Of a DNA stretch of 64,000 bases, positions 10,301 through 18,681 are shown piece after piece. How positions within the stretch are numbered: the stretch's first letter is position 1; every line of letters starts with the position of its first letter. The stretch lies in contig NZ_LANF01000011.1 in NCBI RefSeq assembly GCF_000966265.1, forward strand, positions 1 through 64,000, given 5' to 3'. Both the position numbers and the translations under genes were made by a program. The notes below the pieces were generated by a model, which worked only from the letters and a program-made list of their open reading frames with translations, was not told where the DNA came from and searched no databases. The stretch is from Palaeococcus ferrophilus DSM 13482. Its GTDB lineage: Archaea > Methanobacteriota_B > Thermococci > Thermococcales > Thermococcaceae.

Positions 10301-10501
10301 TCACCTTCTCTCCCTAAGCTTTTCATTCCTTATTGTGAGCAAACGGGCGAGGTCCCTCTTGAGGGACCTTATCTTCATGGGGTTCTCGAGGGAGGTCCCC
10401 ATGGTGAGCATACCCCTCTCCTTGGCGAGTTCCATCCTGACTTCCTTGATCTTCTCGTTTATCTCCTCAAGGCTCATCTCCCTAATTTCACTGGGCTTCA
10501 T
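10301..10501 (-). CDS. rpl29: Large-subunit ribosomal protein L29
   Basis: A 66-residue two-helix L29 located near the peptide exit tunnel. The N-terminal [20 protein letters not shown] and the C-terminal [17 protein letters not shown] are typical of the family. The start overlaps the end of S3 by four bases, so translation is coupled. Confidence 0.94.
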   Translation of the reverse strand: MKPSEIREMSLEEINEKIKEVRMELAKERGMLTMGTSLENPMKIRSLKRDLARLLTIRNEKLRERR

Positions 10502-11130
10502 TGCTCGCTCACCTCTTCAACGATTTCCTCCTTCTTCTCAAGGACCTCTATCTCGTCCGGGAGCTTCGCATCGGGTGGAAGTATGCTGACCTTGACGCCC
10601 ATGACTCCGAGCTTGAGGATGGCTTGGGCGTAGCCCCTGCTAACGAGGGTTTCAGCCGGGTTTCCAACCTTGGCGAGGTAGCCCTGGTAGAAGCGGACGC
10701 TCTTGGCCCTCTCTCCCGTGAGCTTTCCGCTGATCCTTATCTCAACACCCCTGGCCCCGCCGCGGTTCATGATGGTCCTTATGGCGGAGTAGGCCGCCCT
10801 CCTGAAGTGTATGCCCCTCTCGAGGGCCTGGGCAAGCCTGACGGCCTGAACCTTGGCGTTGAGGTAGGGGTTCTTTATCTCCTCTACCTCGATCTGCGGG
10901 TTCTCGAGGTTGAACTGCCTCTCGAGTATCCTCGTGAGCTCCCTTATCCTTCTTCCGCCCCTACCTATGACGTAACCGGGGCTCTCGGCGAAGATCGTGA
11001 CCTTGGTTCCAAGGGGGGTCTTCTTGATATCGAGGCCGCCATAGCCGGCCCTCCTGAGCTCCTTCTCAAGGTACTCGTCAATGAGCATTTCCTTAACGCC
11101 TTCCCTGATGAAGTATCTCTCTATTGCCAT
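10498..11130 (-). CDS. rps3: Small-subunit ribosomal protein S3
   Basis: A 210-residue S3 of the mRNA entry site. The KH domain carries the GxxG-like loop in [20 protein letters not shown], and the C-terminal domain contains [19 protein letters not shown]. The last 20 residues are acidic ([13 protein letters not shown]), as in other archaeal S3 proteins. It is followed by L29 with a four-base overlap. Confidence 0.96.
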   Translation of the reverse strand: MAIERYFIREGVKEMLIDEYLEKELRRAGYGGLDIKKTPLGTKVTIFAESPGYVIGRGGRRIRELTRILERQFNLENPQIEVEEIKNPYLNAKVQAVRLAQALERGIHFRRAAYSAIRTIMNRGGARGVEIRISGKLTGERAKSVRFYQGYLAKVGNPAETLVSRGYAQAILKLGVMGVKVSILPPDAKLPDEIEVLEKKEEIVEEVSEQ

Positions 11131-11134
11131 CTAC

Positions 11135-11599
11135 TCACCCCCTAATCTCCTCAACCACTACCTCAAGGTGGGTGGTCTGCTGGTTGAACTGTGTGGCCCT
11201 TCCAAAGGCCCTCGGTATGTATCCCGGAAGCACTGGACCCCTATCGGCCTTGATGTGGATGATCCTGAGCCTGTCGGGGTCAAGACCCTTCTGCTCCGCG
11301 TTGTTCCTGACGTTGTGGAGGAGCTTGAGTACGGCCTTTGAGACCTTGACGGGGTACCTTCCGGGGCCGAAGCCCTTACCCCTCTTGTGGCCCTGGCTGT
11401 CGTTGAAGCGCCTCATGGGAACGGGCCTCTTGAGGGCTACGACGTCCTCGAGGTACCTGATGGCATCGTTGAGCATCATGCCCCTGATGGCGTTGCACAC
11501 CTCAATGGAGTGCTTGGGGGATATCCTAAGGTCTCTCGCGAGGGCCCTCGCCATCCTCTCGGGGTCAAAATTTTGGAAGGAGTAGTTGCGCTTAACCAT
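11135..11599 (-). CDS. rpl22: Large-subunit ribosomal protein L22
   Basis: A 154-residue archaeal/eukaryotic L22 (eukaryotic L17-like) of the exit tunnel. The segment [20 protein letters not shown] is the first part of the family core, and the tunnel hairpin region follows [16 protein letters not shown]. The ATG at 11599 has GAGGTGAGTGGGA upstream; the GTG at 11605 is less likely. Confidence 0.95.
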   Translation of the reverse strand: MVKRNYSFQNFDPERMARALARDLRISPKHSIEVCNAIRGMMLNDAIRYLEDVVALKRPVPMRRFNDSQGHKRGKGFGPGRYPVKVSKAVLKLLHNVRNNAEQKGLDPDRLRIIHIKADRGPVLPGYIPRAFGRATQFNQQTTHLEVVVEEIRG

Positions 11600-11610
11600 T
11601 CCCACTCACC

Positions 11611-12012
11611 TCACTTGACCGCTACGAACATTGATGACCTGGTGGCTCCAACACCCGGTGAGCCGTGCTGGACGATCTTCCTCGTGAGGGCGAACTCGCC
11701 GAGGTAGTGGCCGATCATCTCGGGCTTTATTTCGATGGGCACGAACTCCTTCCCGTTGTAGACGTGGATGGTCATGCCGACCATCTCGGGAAGGATGACC
11801 ATGTCCCTGCTGTGGGTCCTTATGGGCTTCTTGTACTTGCCCTTCTTAGCCAGGCGAATCTTCCTGATGAGCTTCTTCTGGTCCTGCGTGAAGCCCCTCT
11901 TGAGGCTCCTCCTCTGCCTGCTCGGGAGGAGCTGGGCGACCTTATCGAGGGGCATGTTCATGAGCTCCTCAAGGCTATAACCGCGATAATAAAACTCCTT
12001 CTTCCTAGCCAT
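11611..12012 (-). CDS. rps19: Small-subunit ribosomal protein S19
   Basis: A 133-residue archaeal S19 with the N-terminal extension shared with eukaryotic S15 ([19 protein letters not shown]). The conserved core contains [19 protein letters not shown] and the later [12 protein letters not shown]. It lies 11 bases downstream of L2. Confidence 0.95.
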   Translation of the reverse strand: MARKKEFYYRGYSLEELMNMPLDKVAQLLPSRQRRSLKRGFTQDQKKLIRKIRLAKKGKYKKPIRTHSRDMVILPEMVGMTIHVYNGKEFVPIEIKPEMIGHYLGEFALTRKIVQHGSPGVGATRSSMFVAVK

Positions 12013-12023
12013 CTTCCTTCACC

Positions 12024-12743
12024 TCACTTCCTCACTCCAGTCCTTCTCGCAGCTATGTGACCGACCTTCTGACCAGGAGCGGCTCTCCTTGCGACGGTGC
12101 TTGGCCTTCCGATGTGGTGCTCCTTACCACCGTGCGGGTGGTTGACCGCGTTCATCTTGACACCCCTCGGCTTCGGCCAGAACCTGTTGCGGGCCTTCAT
12201 GATATAGTAGGCCTTTCCTGCCTTGACTATGGGCTTCTCGAGCCTACCGCCGCCGGCGGCAACTCCTATGGTGGCCCTGCAGTCAGGCTTGAAGTGCTTG
12301 AGCTCACCGCTCGGGAGCTGGACTATGACCCTGTCCTTCTCCCTGCTGACGACGAGGGCGTAGGTTCCTCCTGCCCTGACGTACTTTCCACCGTCGCCGG
12401 GGACGCCCTCGATGTCGTAAACGTAGCTTCCCTCGGGTATCTTTGAGAGCGGGAGCGTGTTGCCTATGGCTATCGGAGCTTCCGGTCCGATGTAAACCTC
12501 CTGACCGACGAGCACTCCCTCGGGGGCGATGATGAGCTTCTCGCTGCCGTCCTCAAACTTAACCCTCGCAACCGGGGCGGTCCTACCGGGGTCGTGGAGT
12601 ATCTCCTTCACGACACCCCTGAGGGTCTTCTGCTGGGTCTTGTTGATGGGGAGGTACCTCACCCTACCCCTGTACCTGTGAGATGGAGCTCTAAAGGTGG
12701 GGCTTCCCTTTCCTCTCCTCTGTTGAATCAGACTCTTACCCAT
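12024..12743 (-). CDS. rpl2: Large-subunit ribosomal protein L2
   Basis: A 239-residue L2, essential for subunit joining and the peptidyl-transferase centre. The C-terminal stretch [17 protein letters not shown] contains the conserved histidine of the NHPHGG motif. The ATG at 12743 follows GAGGTGAGTGAAG at a usable distance; a GTG at 12749 is also in frame. Confidence 0.96.
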   Translation of the reverse strand: MGKSLIQQRRGKGSPTFRAPSHRYRGRVRYLPINKTQQKTLRGVVKEILHDPGRTAPVARVKFEDGSEKLIIAPEGVLVGQEVYIGPEAPIAIGNTLPLSKIPEGSYVYDIEGVPGDGGKYVRAGGTYALVVSREKDRVIVQLPSGELKHFKPDCRATIGVAAGGGRLEKPIVKAGKAYYIMKARNRFWPKPRGVKMNAVNHPHGGKEHHIGRPSTVARRAAPGQKVGHIAARRTGVRK

Positions 12744-12754
12744 CTTCACTCACC

Positions 12755-13015
12755 TCAGAACAATCCTATCTTGGCGGCAATTTCACCCGCGCTGTACTCG
12801 GGCTTGAGCTTAACGTAGGCCTTCTTCTCTCCCCTGGCGGTTATGAGGGTGTTAACCTTCTCAACCTTGACGCCGTATATCTCTTCCACGGCCCTCTTGA
12901 TGTCGCTCTTTGTAGCTCTCCTGTCAACTATGAAGGTAAGCTTGTTCTCGGTCTCGATCATCGAGACGGCCTTCTCTGTAACGACGGGCCTGACAATAAC
13001 CTTGTAGACGTCCAT
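12755..13015 (-). CDS. rpl23: Large-subunit ribosomal protein L23
   Basis: An 86-residue L23, the protein that docks chaperones and SRP at the tunnel exit. The N-terminal [16 protein letters not shown] and the following [19 protein letters not shown] are diagnostic. It lies between L4 and L2 with short gaps. Confidence 0.95.
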   Translation of the reverse strand: MDVYKVIVRPVVTEKAVSMIETENKLTFIVDRRATKSDIKRAVEEIYGVKVEKVNTLITARGEKKAYVKLKPEYSAGEIAAKIGLF

Positions 13016-13021
13016 CTCGCA

Positions 13022-13789
13022 TCACCCGTATATCTCCCTTAACCTCTCGATGGCTCCCTTGGTCCAGATGGTGAGCCTTCCCGGGTGGGTACCCGGAGCG
13101 AGGAACTCGACGCCGAGGTTGTCAACCACAACAACGTCAACACCCGGGTGGTTCCTGGCACCCTGGATTATCCCCTCGTTCTTCGAAACGACGATGAGCG
13201 GGCCCTTGGCCTTCTTGTAGCGCCTTCCGCGCATCTTACCCTTACCTGCCCTTATCTTGGTGTTCTTCTTGGCCCTCTCGATGTCCGCCCAGACGCCGAG
13301 CTTCTTGAATATCTCCCTGGTCTCGGCCGTCCTTCCGATGGCCTCGAGGGCGTCCTCAACGACGAGCGGAACCTGCGGAAGGCCCTCTATGACGTGGCCC
13401 CTCTCCTTAACGATGTCGGCGTTTGCGGTGGCCGCTATGGCGCTCATGAGGGCAAGCCTGCGCTCCTTCTTGTTTATCCTCTCGGCGATGATCTTCTCGA
13501 CCTTCGGCGGGTGGGTTCTCCTTCCGCCCCTGGCGAAGGGCACGAAGGCCGCGTACCTCGGAGAGGTCTTCATCCTCTTAACCCTGGCCATTCCATGGCC
13601 CTTTCCTATTGACTCGGCACTCGTTCTCTTGCCCGCCATGGGGTCGGTACCCCAGGGCTGTATCCTGTGGGTCCATGAGGCTATAACCGCCCTCCTTATG
13701 AGATCGGGCCTGAACGGGGTCTCAAAGACCTTTGGGAGCTCGATCTCCTCAACGGGCTCGCCGTTTAAAGAGTAAACGTGAACCTTCAT
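13022..13789 (-). CDS. rpl4: Large-subunit ribosomal protein L4
   Basis: A 255-residue archaeal/eukaryotic L4. The tunnel-reaching loop is seen in the region [21 protein letters not shown] and the Arg-rich [10 protein letters not shown] that follows. The C-terminal part contains [21 protein letters not shown]. It follows L3 by 11 bases. Confidence 0.95.
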   Translation of the reverse strand: MKVHVYSLNGEPVEEIELPKVFETPFRPDLIRRAVIASWTHRIQPWGTDPMAGKRTSAESIGKGHGMARVKRMKTSPRYAAFVPFARGGRRTHPPKVEKIIAERINKKERRLALMSAIAATANADIVKERGHVIEGLPQVPLVVEDALEAIGRTAETREIFKKLGVWADIERAKKNTKIRAGKGKMRGRRYKKAKGPLIVVSKNEGIIQGARNHPGVDVVVVDNLGVEFLAPGTHPGRLTIWTKGAIERLREIYG

Positions 13790-13800
13790 CCTCCCTCACC

Positions 13801-14838
13801 TCACTGCTTTGACTCCCTACTAACGTAGGTTATCTGTGGTGCCTGAACCTCAGGCCTTCTCTGGGGTGGCCTTATGGCCGGCCTGAACCTAATTATCCTC
13901 TTGATTGAGCCCGGAAGGGTTCCGGCAATCATAAGGAAGTCGTTCCTGACAACTCCGTAGTGCGGGAAGCCGCCCTTCGGGGTTATCTCTATCTCCTCGT
14001 CGCCAAGCTTGAGCTTGCCGTTCTCCCCTATGCGAAGGAGCCTCTTGTTGTACTCGGTCCTGGTGTGGAAGCCCATCTGACCGGGCATGGGGACCGTCCA
14101 CATGACCCTCGTCGGGTGCCACGGGCCTATTGAGGCAACCTTCCTCCTTCCCTTGCTGTCCTTGTGGGACCTGAGCTTGACGCCGAAGCGCTTGATGACG
14201 CCCTGGAAGCCCTTACCCTTGGTGACGGCTATGGCATCGAGGAGCTCTCCCTCCTTAAGAACCTCGCTGGCCCTTATCTCCTTGCCGAGGTAGTTCTTTA
14301 TGTATTCGAACTTCGCAGCAACGTCGCTTCCGCCTATGGCGTATTCCATAACGTCGGGCTTCTTCTTGATCTTGGTGAGCCTCGGCTGGGTGTGAACGAG
14401 GGCCCTTATCTCAACGATCTCGCCGGCGTTTATCATTTCCTCAAGCTTGCCGAGCTTCTCCTGGAAGGCCTCCTCGTTGTAGTCCTTGGGGAGGGTCTTT
14501 ATCCTCCTCTTGAGGTCGGGGTGAAGGTTGGGTGCCCAGACCTCAGTGGCCGTCTCAAGTCCGAGGTAGCCCTGCTTGTAGGCCCTGATTCCGTAGACCA
14601 CCATGGGCGGAACTTCCACTATGGTGACGGGCATGAATATCTCCTTCCCGTTGGTGAGCCTTCCCGGCCAGTCGTCTATCATGAGCACGTGGGTCATTCC
14701 TGCCTTGTAGCCGGCAAAGCCGAGCAGTCTGGTCTCTTCTTCCTGGGGCCACTTGCGTATCCTTGGGACGATTTTCTTGGCCCTCTTCCTGGGAGCGAAG
14801 CCAAGTGAACCTCTCCTTGGTCTGCTAACTTTTCCCAT
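13801..14838 (-). CDS. rpl3: Large-subunit ribosomal protein L3
   Basis: A 345-residue archaeal/eukaryotic L3, which organises the peptidyl-transferase centre. The N-terminus is basic ([17 protein letters not shown]). The conserved W-finger region is visible in [21 protein letters not shown] and in [16 protein letters not shown]. It is one base from the end of the SPOUT methyltransferase gene, so the two are almost certainly co-transcribed. Confidence 0.96.
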   Translation of the reverse strand: MGKVSRPRRGSLGFAPRKRAKKIVPRIRKWPQEEETRLLGFAGYKAGMTHVLMIDDWPGRLTNGKEIFMPVTIVEVPPMVVYGIRAYKQGYLGLETATEVWAPNLHPDLKRRIKTLPKDYNEEAFQEKLGKLEEMINAGEIVEIRALVHTQPRLTKIKKKPDVMEYAIGGSDVAAKFEYIKNYLGKEIRASEVLKEGELLDAIAVTKGKGFQGVIKRFGVKLRSHKDSKGRRKVASIGPWHPTRVMWTVPMPGQMGFHTRTEYNKRLLRIGENGKLKLGDEEIEITPKGGFPHYGVVRNDFLMIAGTLPGSIKRIIRFRPAIRPPQRRPEVQAPQITYVSRESKQ

Positions 14839-14839
14839 C

Positions 14840-15607
14840 TCAATCCCTCCTTATGAAATTAAACACCGCCAGGGTCGCCATCACGGCTTCCTCTGTTCTG
14901 ACGGTCTCCGTTTTTTGATTGGGAATTGTGTTGAGGATTAGATCAAATTCATAATCCTCATTCGAATCTCTCAGTATTTCCAGCACCCCTCTCCTCGGGG
15001 AGCCGAAGACAATCCCAACCTCCCCTTCGAGGCGGGGGCGTTTCCTTCTCACGTCCTCCCCGTTGCGGGAGGTGGCTATTACCTCATCGAGCCCAGCCCT
15101 TTCAAGGGCTTTTGCGAGGCTCTTTCGTGTTAGATGCACCCTGTACCCCCAGTACTCTTCGGGTTCTGCCGGGACGACCCTTAGGGGTTGCACCGACGTT
15201 ACTTTGAACGTTCCGCGCCCTTTGGGCACGTCGCCCTGAACCCGTGCGAGTTCATCGAGGCCGATGTCCGCGAACCCCTTTTTAACTATTACGCCCTCCC
15301 GGATTTCCCCGGTGTGGGGTTCCCCCTTGAGCTTGTGGTGGGGCGTTCTCAGCGGGGGTATCACTCCCGCGTACTTCAGCTCGGGCCTTATGGGGAAGAG
15401 GTGCTTCCTGAGGTACTGGGGGGTTTCGGCATACTGCAGGACGAGCTTTATGAACTTGCCGTCCTTCCCGCCGGCGTTGTAAATCCAAATGTGCTCAACA
15501 CCGAAGATTGATGCCGCCCTTGCTATCTGTCCGACCTTGTACGTCGCTATCTTCATGTCCCGTGTTTCCTCGAGGAGCGAATCTGGAATGAATATATGCC
15601 ATGCCAT
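14840..15607 (-). CDS. SPOUT-fold RNA methyltransferase (COG2106 family)
   Basis: A 255-residue protein of the DUF171/COG2106 SPOUT family, related to eukaryotic SPOUT1 and presumed to methylate RNA using S-adenosylmethionine. The C-terminal knot region is seen in [18 protein letters not shown] and in [18 protein letters not shown] central insertion (about residues 85-145) resembles an OB-like domain of the family. It is the first gene of the ribosomal-protein cluster. The ATG at 15607 is used, with GGAGATGACAG upstream. The exact target nucleotide cannot be read from sequence. Confidence 0.85.
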   Translation of the reverse strand: MAWHIFIPDSLLEETRDMKIATYKVGQIARAASIFGVEHIWIYNAGGKDGKFIKLVLQYAETPQYLRKHLFPIRPELKYAGVIPPLRTPHHKLKGEPHTGEIREGVIVKKGFADIGLDELARVQGDVPKGRGTFKVTSVQPLRVVPAEPEEYWGYRVHLTRKSLAKALERAGLDEVIATSRNGEDVRRKRPRLEGEVGIVFGSPRRGVLEILRDSNEDYEFDLILNTIPNQKTETVRTEEAVMATLAVFNFIRRD

Positions 15608-15636
15608 TGTCTGTCACTGTCATCTCCATTATGGAA

Positions 15637-15676
15637 GCTGAAGGTGAGTAAAAGAGATTGATTTAAAAGGCTTTCG
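15637..15676 (-). promoter_or_regulatory. Promoter of the S10/spc ribosomal-protein cluster
   Basis: On the minus strand a BRE-like CGAAAGCC is followed by the TATA box CTTTTAAAT (15661-15669). Transcription would begin about 25 bases downstream, near 15638, leaving a roughly 30-base leader before the methyltransferase start at 15607. No other convincing promoter is seen until the gaps before adkA and L34e, so most of the cluster depends on this site. Confidence 0.6.
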
Positions 15677-15734
15677 AACTCTTCCACCCTCAGAGGGCTT
15701 TCCCACCATGAAAAATTTTTGCAAAGAAGTTGGG

Positions 15735-16205
15735 TCAGCCGAAGAAGGCCCCCATCATGTCCATCTGCTCCTCGCTGAATGCTTTGACCTTGAACTCGGG
15801 CATCTTCCCGACCAGCTCTTCGTACTCCTCTGGAGAGACCTTCTCAACCTCACCGGCCTTAACGTGGAAGGCCCTAACGAGGTTCTCGGCCCTGTAGGCC
15901 ACGAGGTATTCCTCGCTCTCTATCTCCTCCGCCTTGACGAATATCACGTTTCCTCCGGTGTAGGGCTTCCTGCACTTAAAGGGAAAGCTCGAGGAGTTGA
16001 GCATCGCATCCCCAAGGGCGGTGTTAGCCTTTTGACCGTTTATCTCCGTGAAAAACTTCTCACCCTCAAAGTCCCCCTCAACGACTATGAGGAACCTGCT
16101 CCCGTCGAGCTCAACCAGGGGCGCACCCTTCTTTTCGAGCGTTTCAAAGAGCTCTTCGATGGTTTCTGCATTTTTCAGACTCGCAACAAAACCTTCAATC
16201 TTCAT
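15735..16205 (-). CDS. Uncharacterised Thermococcales protein
   Basis: A 156-residue soluble protein with no motif I can assign. It is moderately acidic with mixed alpha/beta character, and has a pair of prolines and a cysteine around SSFPFKCRKPYTGGN. AGGTGAACGTT precedes the ATG at 16205, so this start is preferred over a GTG at 16214. Its start lies six bases before the end of cbiO on the same strand, so it may be the last gene of the cbi transcript. No link to metal transport is visible in the sequence itself. Confidence 0.7.
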   Translation of the reverse strand: MKIEGFVASLKNAETIEELFETLEKKGAPLVELDGSRFLIVVEGDFEGEKFFTEINGQKANTALGDAMLNSSSFPFKCRKPYTGGNVIFVKAEEIESEEYLVAYRAENLVRAFHVKAGEVEKVSPEEYEELVGKMPEFKVKAFSEEQMDMMGAFFG

Positions 16206-16210
16206 AACGT

Positions 16211-17023
16211 TCACCTGCGGAGGGAGTTGGTCTGAGCGCTTAAAAGCTTGTCTATAAGGGCCTTCGCCTCCTCCAGATTCCTTGGAACGCCGAGCCCCAA
16301 GGCATGAAAGAGCTCCACCATCGGAGGCACGTCAAGATTGTGTTCCCTCAACAACCCCGGCTCAAGAACCTCCTCAGGCGGGCCCACCTTTATGACCCTT
16401 CCCCCGTCCATGAGTGCAATCCTGTCGCAGAGGGCAAGGTATTCCGCCTCGTGGGAAGCCAGAATAACCGTCTTCTCGCCCCTCAGGGACTCGATGATTT
16501 TTCTCACCATCGCCTTTCCCCTGAAGTCGAGGTTGGCAAATGGTTCATCGAAAACGAGGAGTTCAGGTTCCATGGCCAGTACGGTGGCTATGGCGACCCT
16601 CTTCTTCTCGCCGAAGCTGAGCTCCCGGACTTCCCTCTTGGCGTAGTTCTCCATCCCCACCGCCCTGAGCGCTCCAACTACCCTCTCCTCGAGCTCCTCC
16701 CCCCTGAGCCCGAGGTTGTAGGGGCCGAAGGCCACGTCCTCAAAAACCGTGGGCGAGAACAGCTGGTCGTTGGGGTCTTGGAACACAATCCCCACGAGCT
16801 TCCTGACCTCCCTCGGCTTCTTGACCGGGTTAAGGCCAAAAACCTGCACCGTGCCCTTCCTTGGCTTCAGGATTCCGTTGAGGTGAAGGATGAGCGTTGA
16901 TTTTCCGGCTCCGTTCGGGCCGAGGAGGCCAAACACCTCGCCCCTCTCAACCTCGAGGTTCACCCCCTTCAGCACCTCACTCCCGTAGGAGAAGTGAAGC
17001 TCCCTGATTTCAACGGCCCTCAA
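16211..17023 (-). CDS. cbiO: Nickel/cobalt ECF-type transporter, ATP-binding subunit CbiO
   Basis: A 270-residue ABC ATPase that powers metal uptake by the CbiMNQO system. Walker A is GPNGAGKST (residues 35-43), the signature is LSFGEKKRV in the middle, Walker B is LLVFDEPFANLD, and the switch histidine lies in LASHEAEY. The N-terminal four-base overlap with the end of cbiQ and the order M-N-Q-O identify it. The sequence does not discriminate between nickel and cobalt. Confidence 0.92.
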   Translation of the reverse strand: MRAVEIRELHFSYGSEVLKGVNLEVERGEVFGLLGPNGAGKSTLILHLNGILKPRKGTVQVFGLNPVKKPREVRKLVGIVFQDPNDQLFSPTVFEDVAFGPYNLGLRGEELEERVVGALRAVGMENYAKREVRELSFGEKKRVAIATVLAMEPELLVFDEPFANLDFRGKAMVRKIIESLRGEKTVILASHEAEYLALCDRIALMDGGRVIKVGPPEEVLEPGLLREHNLDVPPMVELFHALGLGVPRNLEEAKALIDKLLSAQTNSLRR

Positions 17024-17676
17024 AGAACCACCCCCAGCAGGAGGAGCAACGTGACAACAACCGGCTTGAGGGATAGGTTGTTTTCAAAGCGCGGGAACTC
17101 ACCGTAGCCCCTTGAGAGCATGGCAGCGTAAACCCTCCCGCTCCTATGGTAGGCCCTCACAAAAATCTCTCCTATGAGTGAAGCGAGGAGGCGGTAGTAC
17201 TCGAGACGGCCCACACCAAAGGCCCTGCTCTCAAGCGCCCTCCTCATTCTCGAGGCTTCCTCGGCGAAGAGGTCAATGTAGCGGTAGGTGAAGGCCACCG
17301 TTAGGACGAGAACCCTTGGGAAGTGCAGCCTCTCCATCTCGGCCAGGAGAACGGAAAAGCCCAGGGCGTTCGAGACCACTACCACCATGGCGGAGGATAG
17401 AAACGCCTTCGAGAGTAGGAGGAGGAAGGTATTCACACCCTCCCGGGTTATCGCGCCGAAGGGTGTGCTTAGAATGGCCACCCCCGGGTTGAAGAGCGCC
17501 GCCAGGAAGAGGAACCCCTCAAAACCGAGGAGGAACGTGAGGTGCCTGAAGGTTTCCCCCTTTGGGCGCAGAAGGAACACCATAATCCCAAGGAGGAGTG
17601 CGGGATAGGCAAGCTCCCCGAGGCTCCCCCGGGTCGCCACGACGAAAGAGTAGAGGAGGATAAGGGGAAGGTACAA
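17020..17676 (-). CDS. cbiQ: Nickel/cobalt transporter transmembrane subunit CbiQ (EcfT-like)
   Basis: A membrane protein of about 218 residues with several hydrophobic segments. It carries an EcfT-type cytoplasmic coupling helix in the region FAEEASRMRRALESRAFG, and a second such helix follows at YHRSGRVYAAMLSRGYGE. These Arg-x-Gly-containing helices contact CbiO. There is no ATG near the 5' end. A TTG at 17676 has a purine-rich run (GGAAAGGGGG) upstream and is used here. TTG codons at 17697, 17706 and 17730 would lengthen the protein and overlap cbiN further, so the start is uncertain. Confidence 0.85.
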   Translation of the reverse strand: MYLPLILLYSFVVATRGSLGELAYPALLLGIMVFLLRPKGETFRHLTFLLGFEGFLFLAALFNPGVAILSTPFGAITREGVNTFLLLLSKAFLSSAMVVVVSNALGFSVLLAEMERLHFPRVLVLTVAFTYRYIDLFAEEASRMRRALESRAFGVGRLEYYRLLASLIGEIFVRAYHRSGRVYAAMLSRGYGEFPRFENNLSLKPVVVTLLLLLGVVL

Positions 17677-17680
17677 CCCC

Positions 17681-17929
17681 TCAAACCCCCTTTCCAATCC
17701 TTGCAAGGACGTAAACCACTCCAAACACAATTCCTATCCCTACCGCGCCCATGAGGAGGCTCTGTCCCCAGCTCTCACCGTAGTCGAGGGGAGCATGGTA
17801 GAGCGAGCTCTCCGTCAGCCCAAGGTGCTCCATGGTGGCCTCGAGTCCGTCGGGGTTCGACGATGCGAGGGGTATCGTGATGGCGAGTAATACTAATATT
17901 ATGAATATGCCCTTCAAGACGGCCCTCAT
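17681..17929 (-). CDS. CbiN-like PDGLE-domain membrane protein
   Basis: An 82-residue membrane protein with two transmembrane helices (about residues 7-23 and 58-78). Between them lies the NPDGLE motif (residues 25-30) that defines the PDGLE family, the stand-in for CbiN in many archaeal metal transporters. It overlaps cbiM by four bases and precedes cbiQ, so its position also matches CbiN. Confidence 0.88.
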   Translation of the reverse strand: MRAVLKGIFIILVLLAITIPLASSNPDGLEATMEHLGLTESSLYHAPLDYGESWGQSLLMGAVGIGIVFGVVYVLARIGKGV

Positions 17930-18543
17930 GCCGGCACACCCCCTACCTCCGGAAGCTTTGCCCTGAGCGCGTTAACCACAAAGAGCGTTATCACCGCCTC
18001 TCCAACGCCTATGAGGGCGTGGTAGCCCACCATGAGAGTGAGAACCTTCGTGAAGGGTATGCTGTGGCTGAGTCCTATCTCAACGCTGGCCAGCGCCGCG
18101 CCGAGAACCACTGCCAACCACGATGCGGCCCCTATTGCGAGGAGCTCGTTTACGCGCTTCAGCCTCGTGTATACCCAGTATCCGAGGAACGCCCCAAGTA
18201 TTCCCATGTTAAGTATGTTGGCCCCTATGGCCGTGACGCCCCCATCGCCGAAGAGCAGCGTTTGGACGAGGAGGACGGCGCTCATTACCACAACGGCCGC
18301 GTACGGTCCCACAAGGACGCTCAGGAGAACGGCCCCGAGGAGATGCCCGCTAACGCCCCCAACTATGGGGAAGTTCACCATCTGGGCGGCGAAGACCCCC
18401 GCCCCGAGGAGACCGAGGAGCGGGATTCTCTCCTCGGGGAAGTCGCGGAGCTTTCTGAGGGAGTACGCAACCACCGCAACGGTTATCGCGTAGGTGGCCA
18501 GAGCCACGGGAAGGCTTAAGAGGCCATCAGGTATGTGCAACAT
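17926..18543 (-). CDS. cbiM: Nickel/cobalt transporter substrate-binding subunit CbiM
   Basis: A 205-residue membrane protein. Its N-terminus MLHIPDGLLS contains the histidine two residues after the initiator methionine that CbiM/NikM proteins use to bind Ni or Co. Further hydrophobic segments make about six membrane helices. The ATG at 18543 follows GGAGGTGAAT and places the histidine at position 3, as the metal-binding mechanism requires. It is the first gene of the cbi operon, and its promoter region carries a dyad (see the entry at 18565). Confidence 0.92.
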   Translation of the reverse strand: MLHIPDGLLSLPVALATYAITVAVVAYSLRKLRDFPEERIPLLGLLGAGVFAAQMVNFPIVGGVSGHLLGAVLLSVLVGPYAAVVVMSAVLLVQTLLFGDGGVTAIGANILNMGILGAFLGYWVYTRLKRVNELLAIGAASWLAVVLGAALASVEIGLSHSIPFTKVLTLMVGYHALIGVGEAVITLFVVNALRAKLPEVGGVPA

Positions 18544-18564
18544 ATTCACCTCCTTTACTCGAAC

Positions 18565-18606
18565 GGTGTCATCATTAGATAAAATAGTAGCACCAAATAA
18601 AAGCGT
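18565..18606 (-). promoter_or_regulatory. cbiM promoter with an imperfect dyad
   Basis: On the minus strand a TATA-like CTTTTATTTG lies at about 18596-18606. Just downstream, an interrupted dyad runs 18565-18594 with ends GGTG and CACC: arms GGTGTCATCAT and ATAGTAGCACC are separated by eight bases and pair at 7 of 11 positions. It would cover the expected transcription start, so a bound repressor would block initiation. A metal-responsive regulator such as NikR is an inference from the operon only. Confidence 0.4.
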
Positions 18607-18681
18607 TTTTTAAACGCAATATTCCCAACCAAAGGTGTACATAGGCGATGGCCTTTTAAGCTCCGAGGAGGAGGTAGCATT

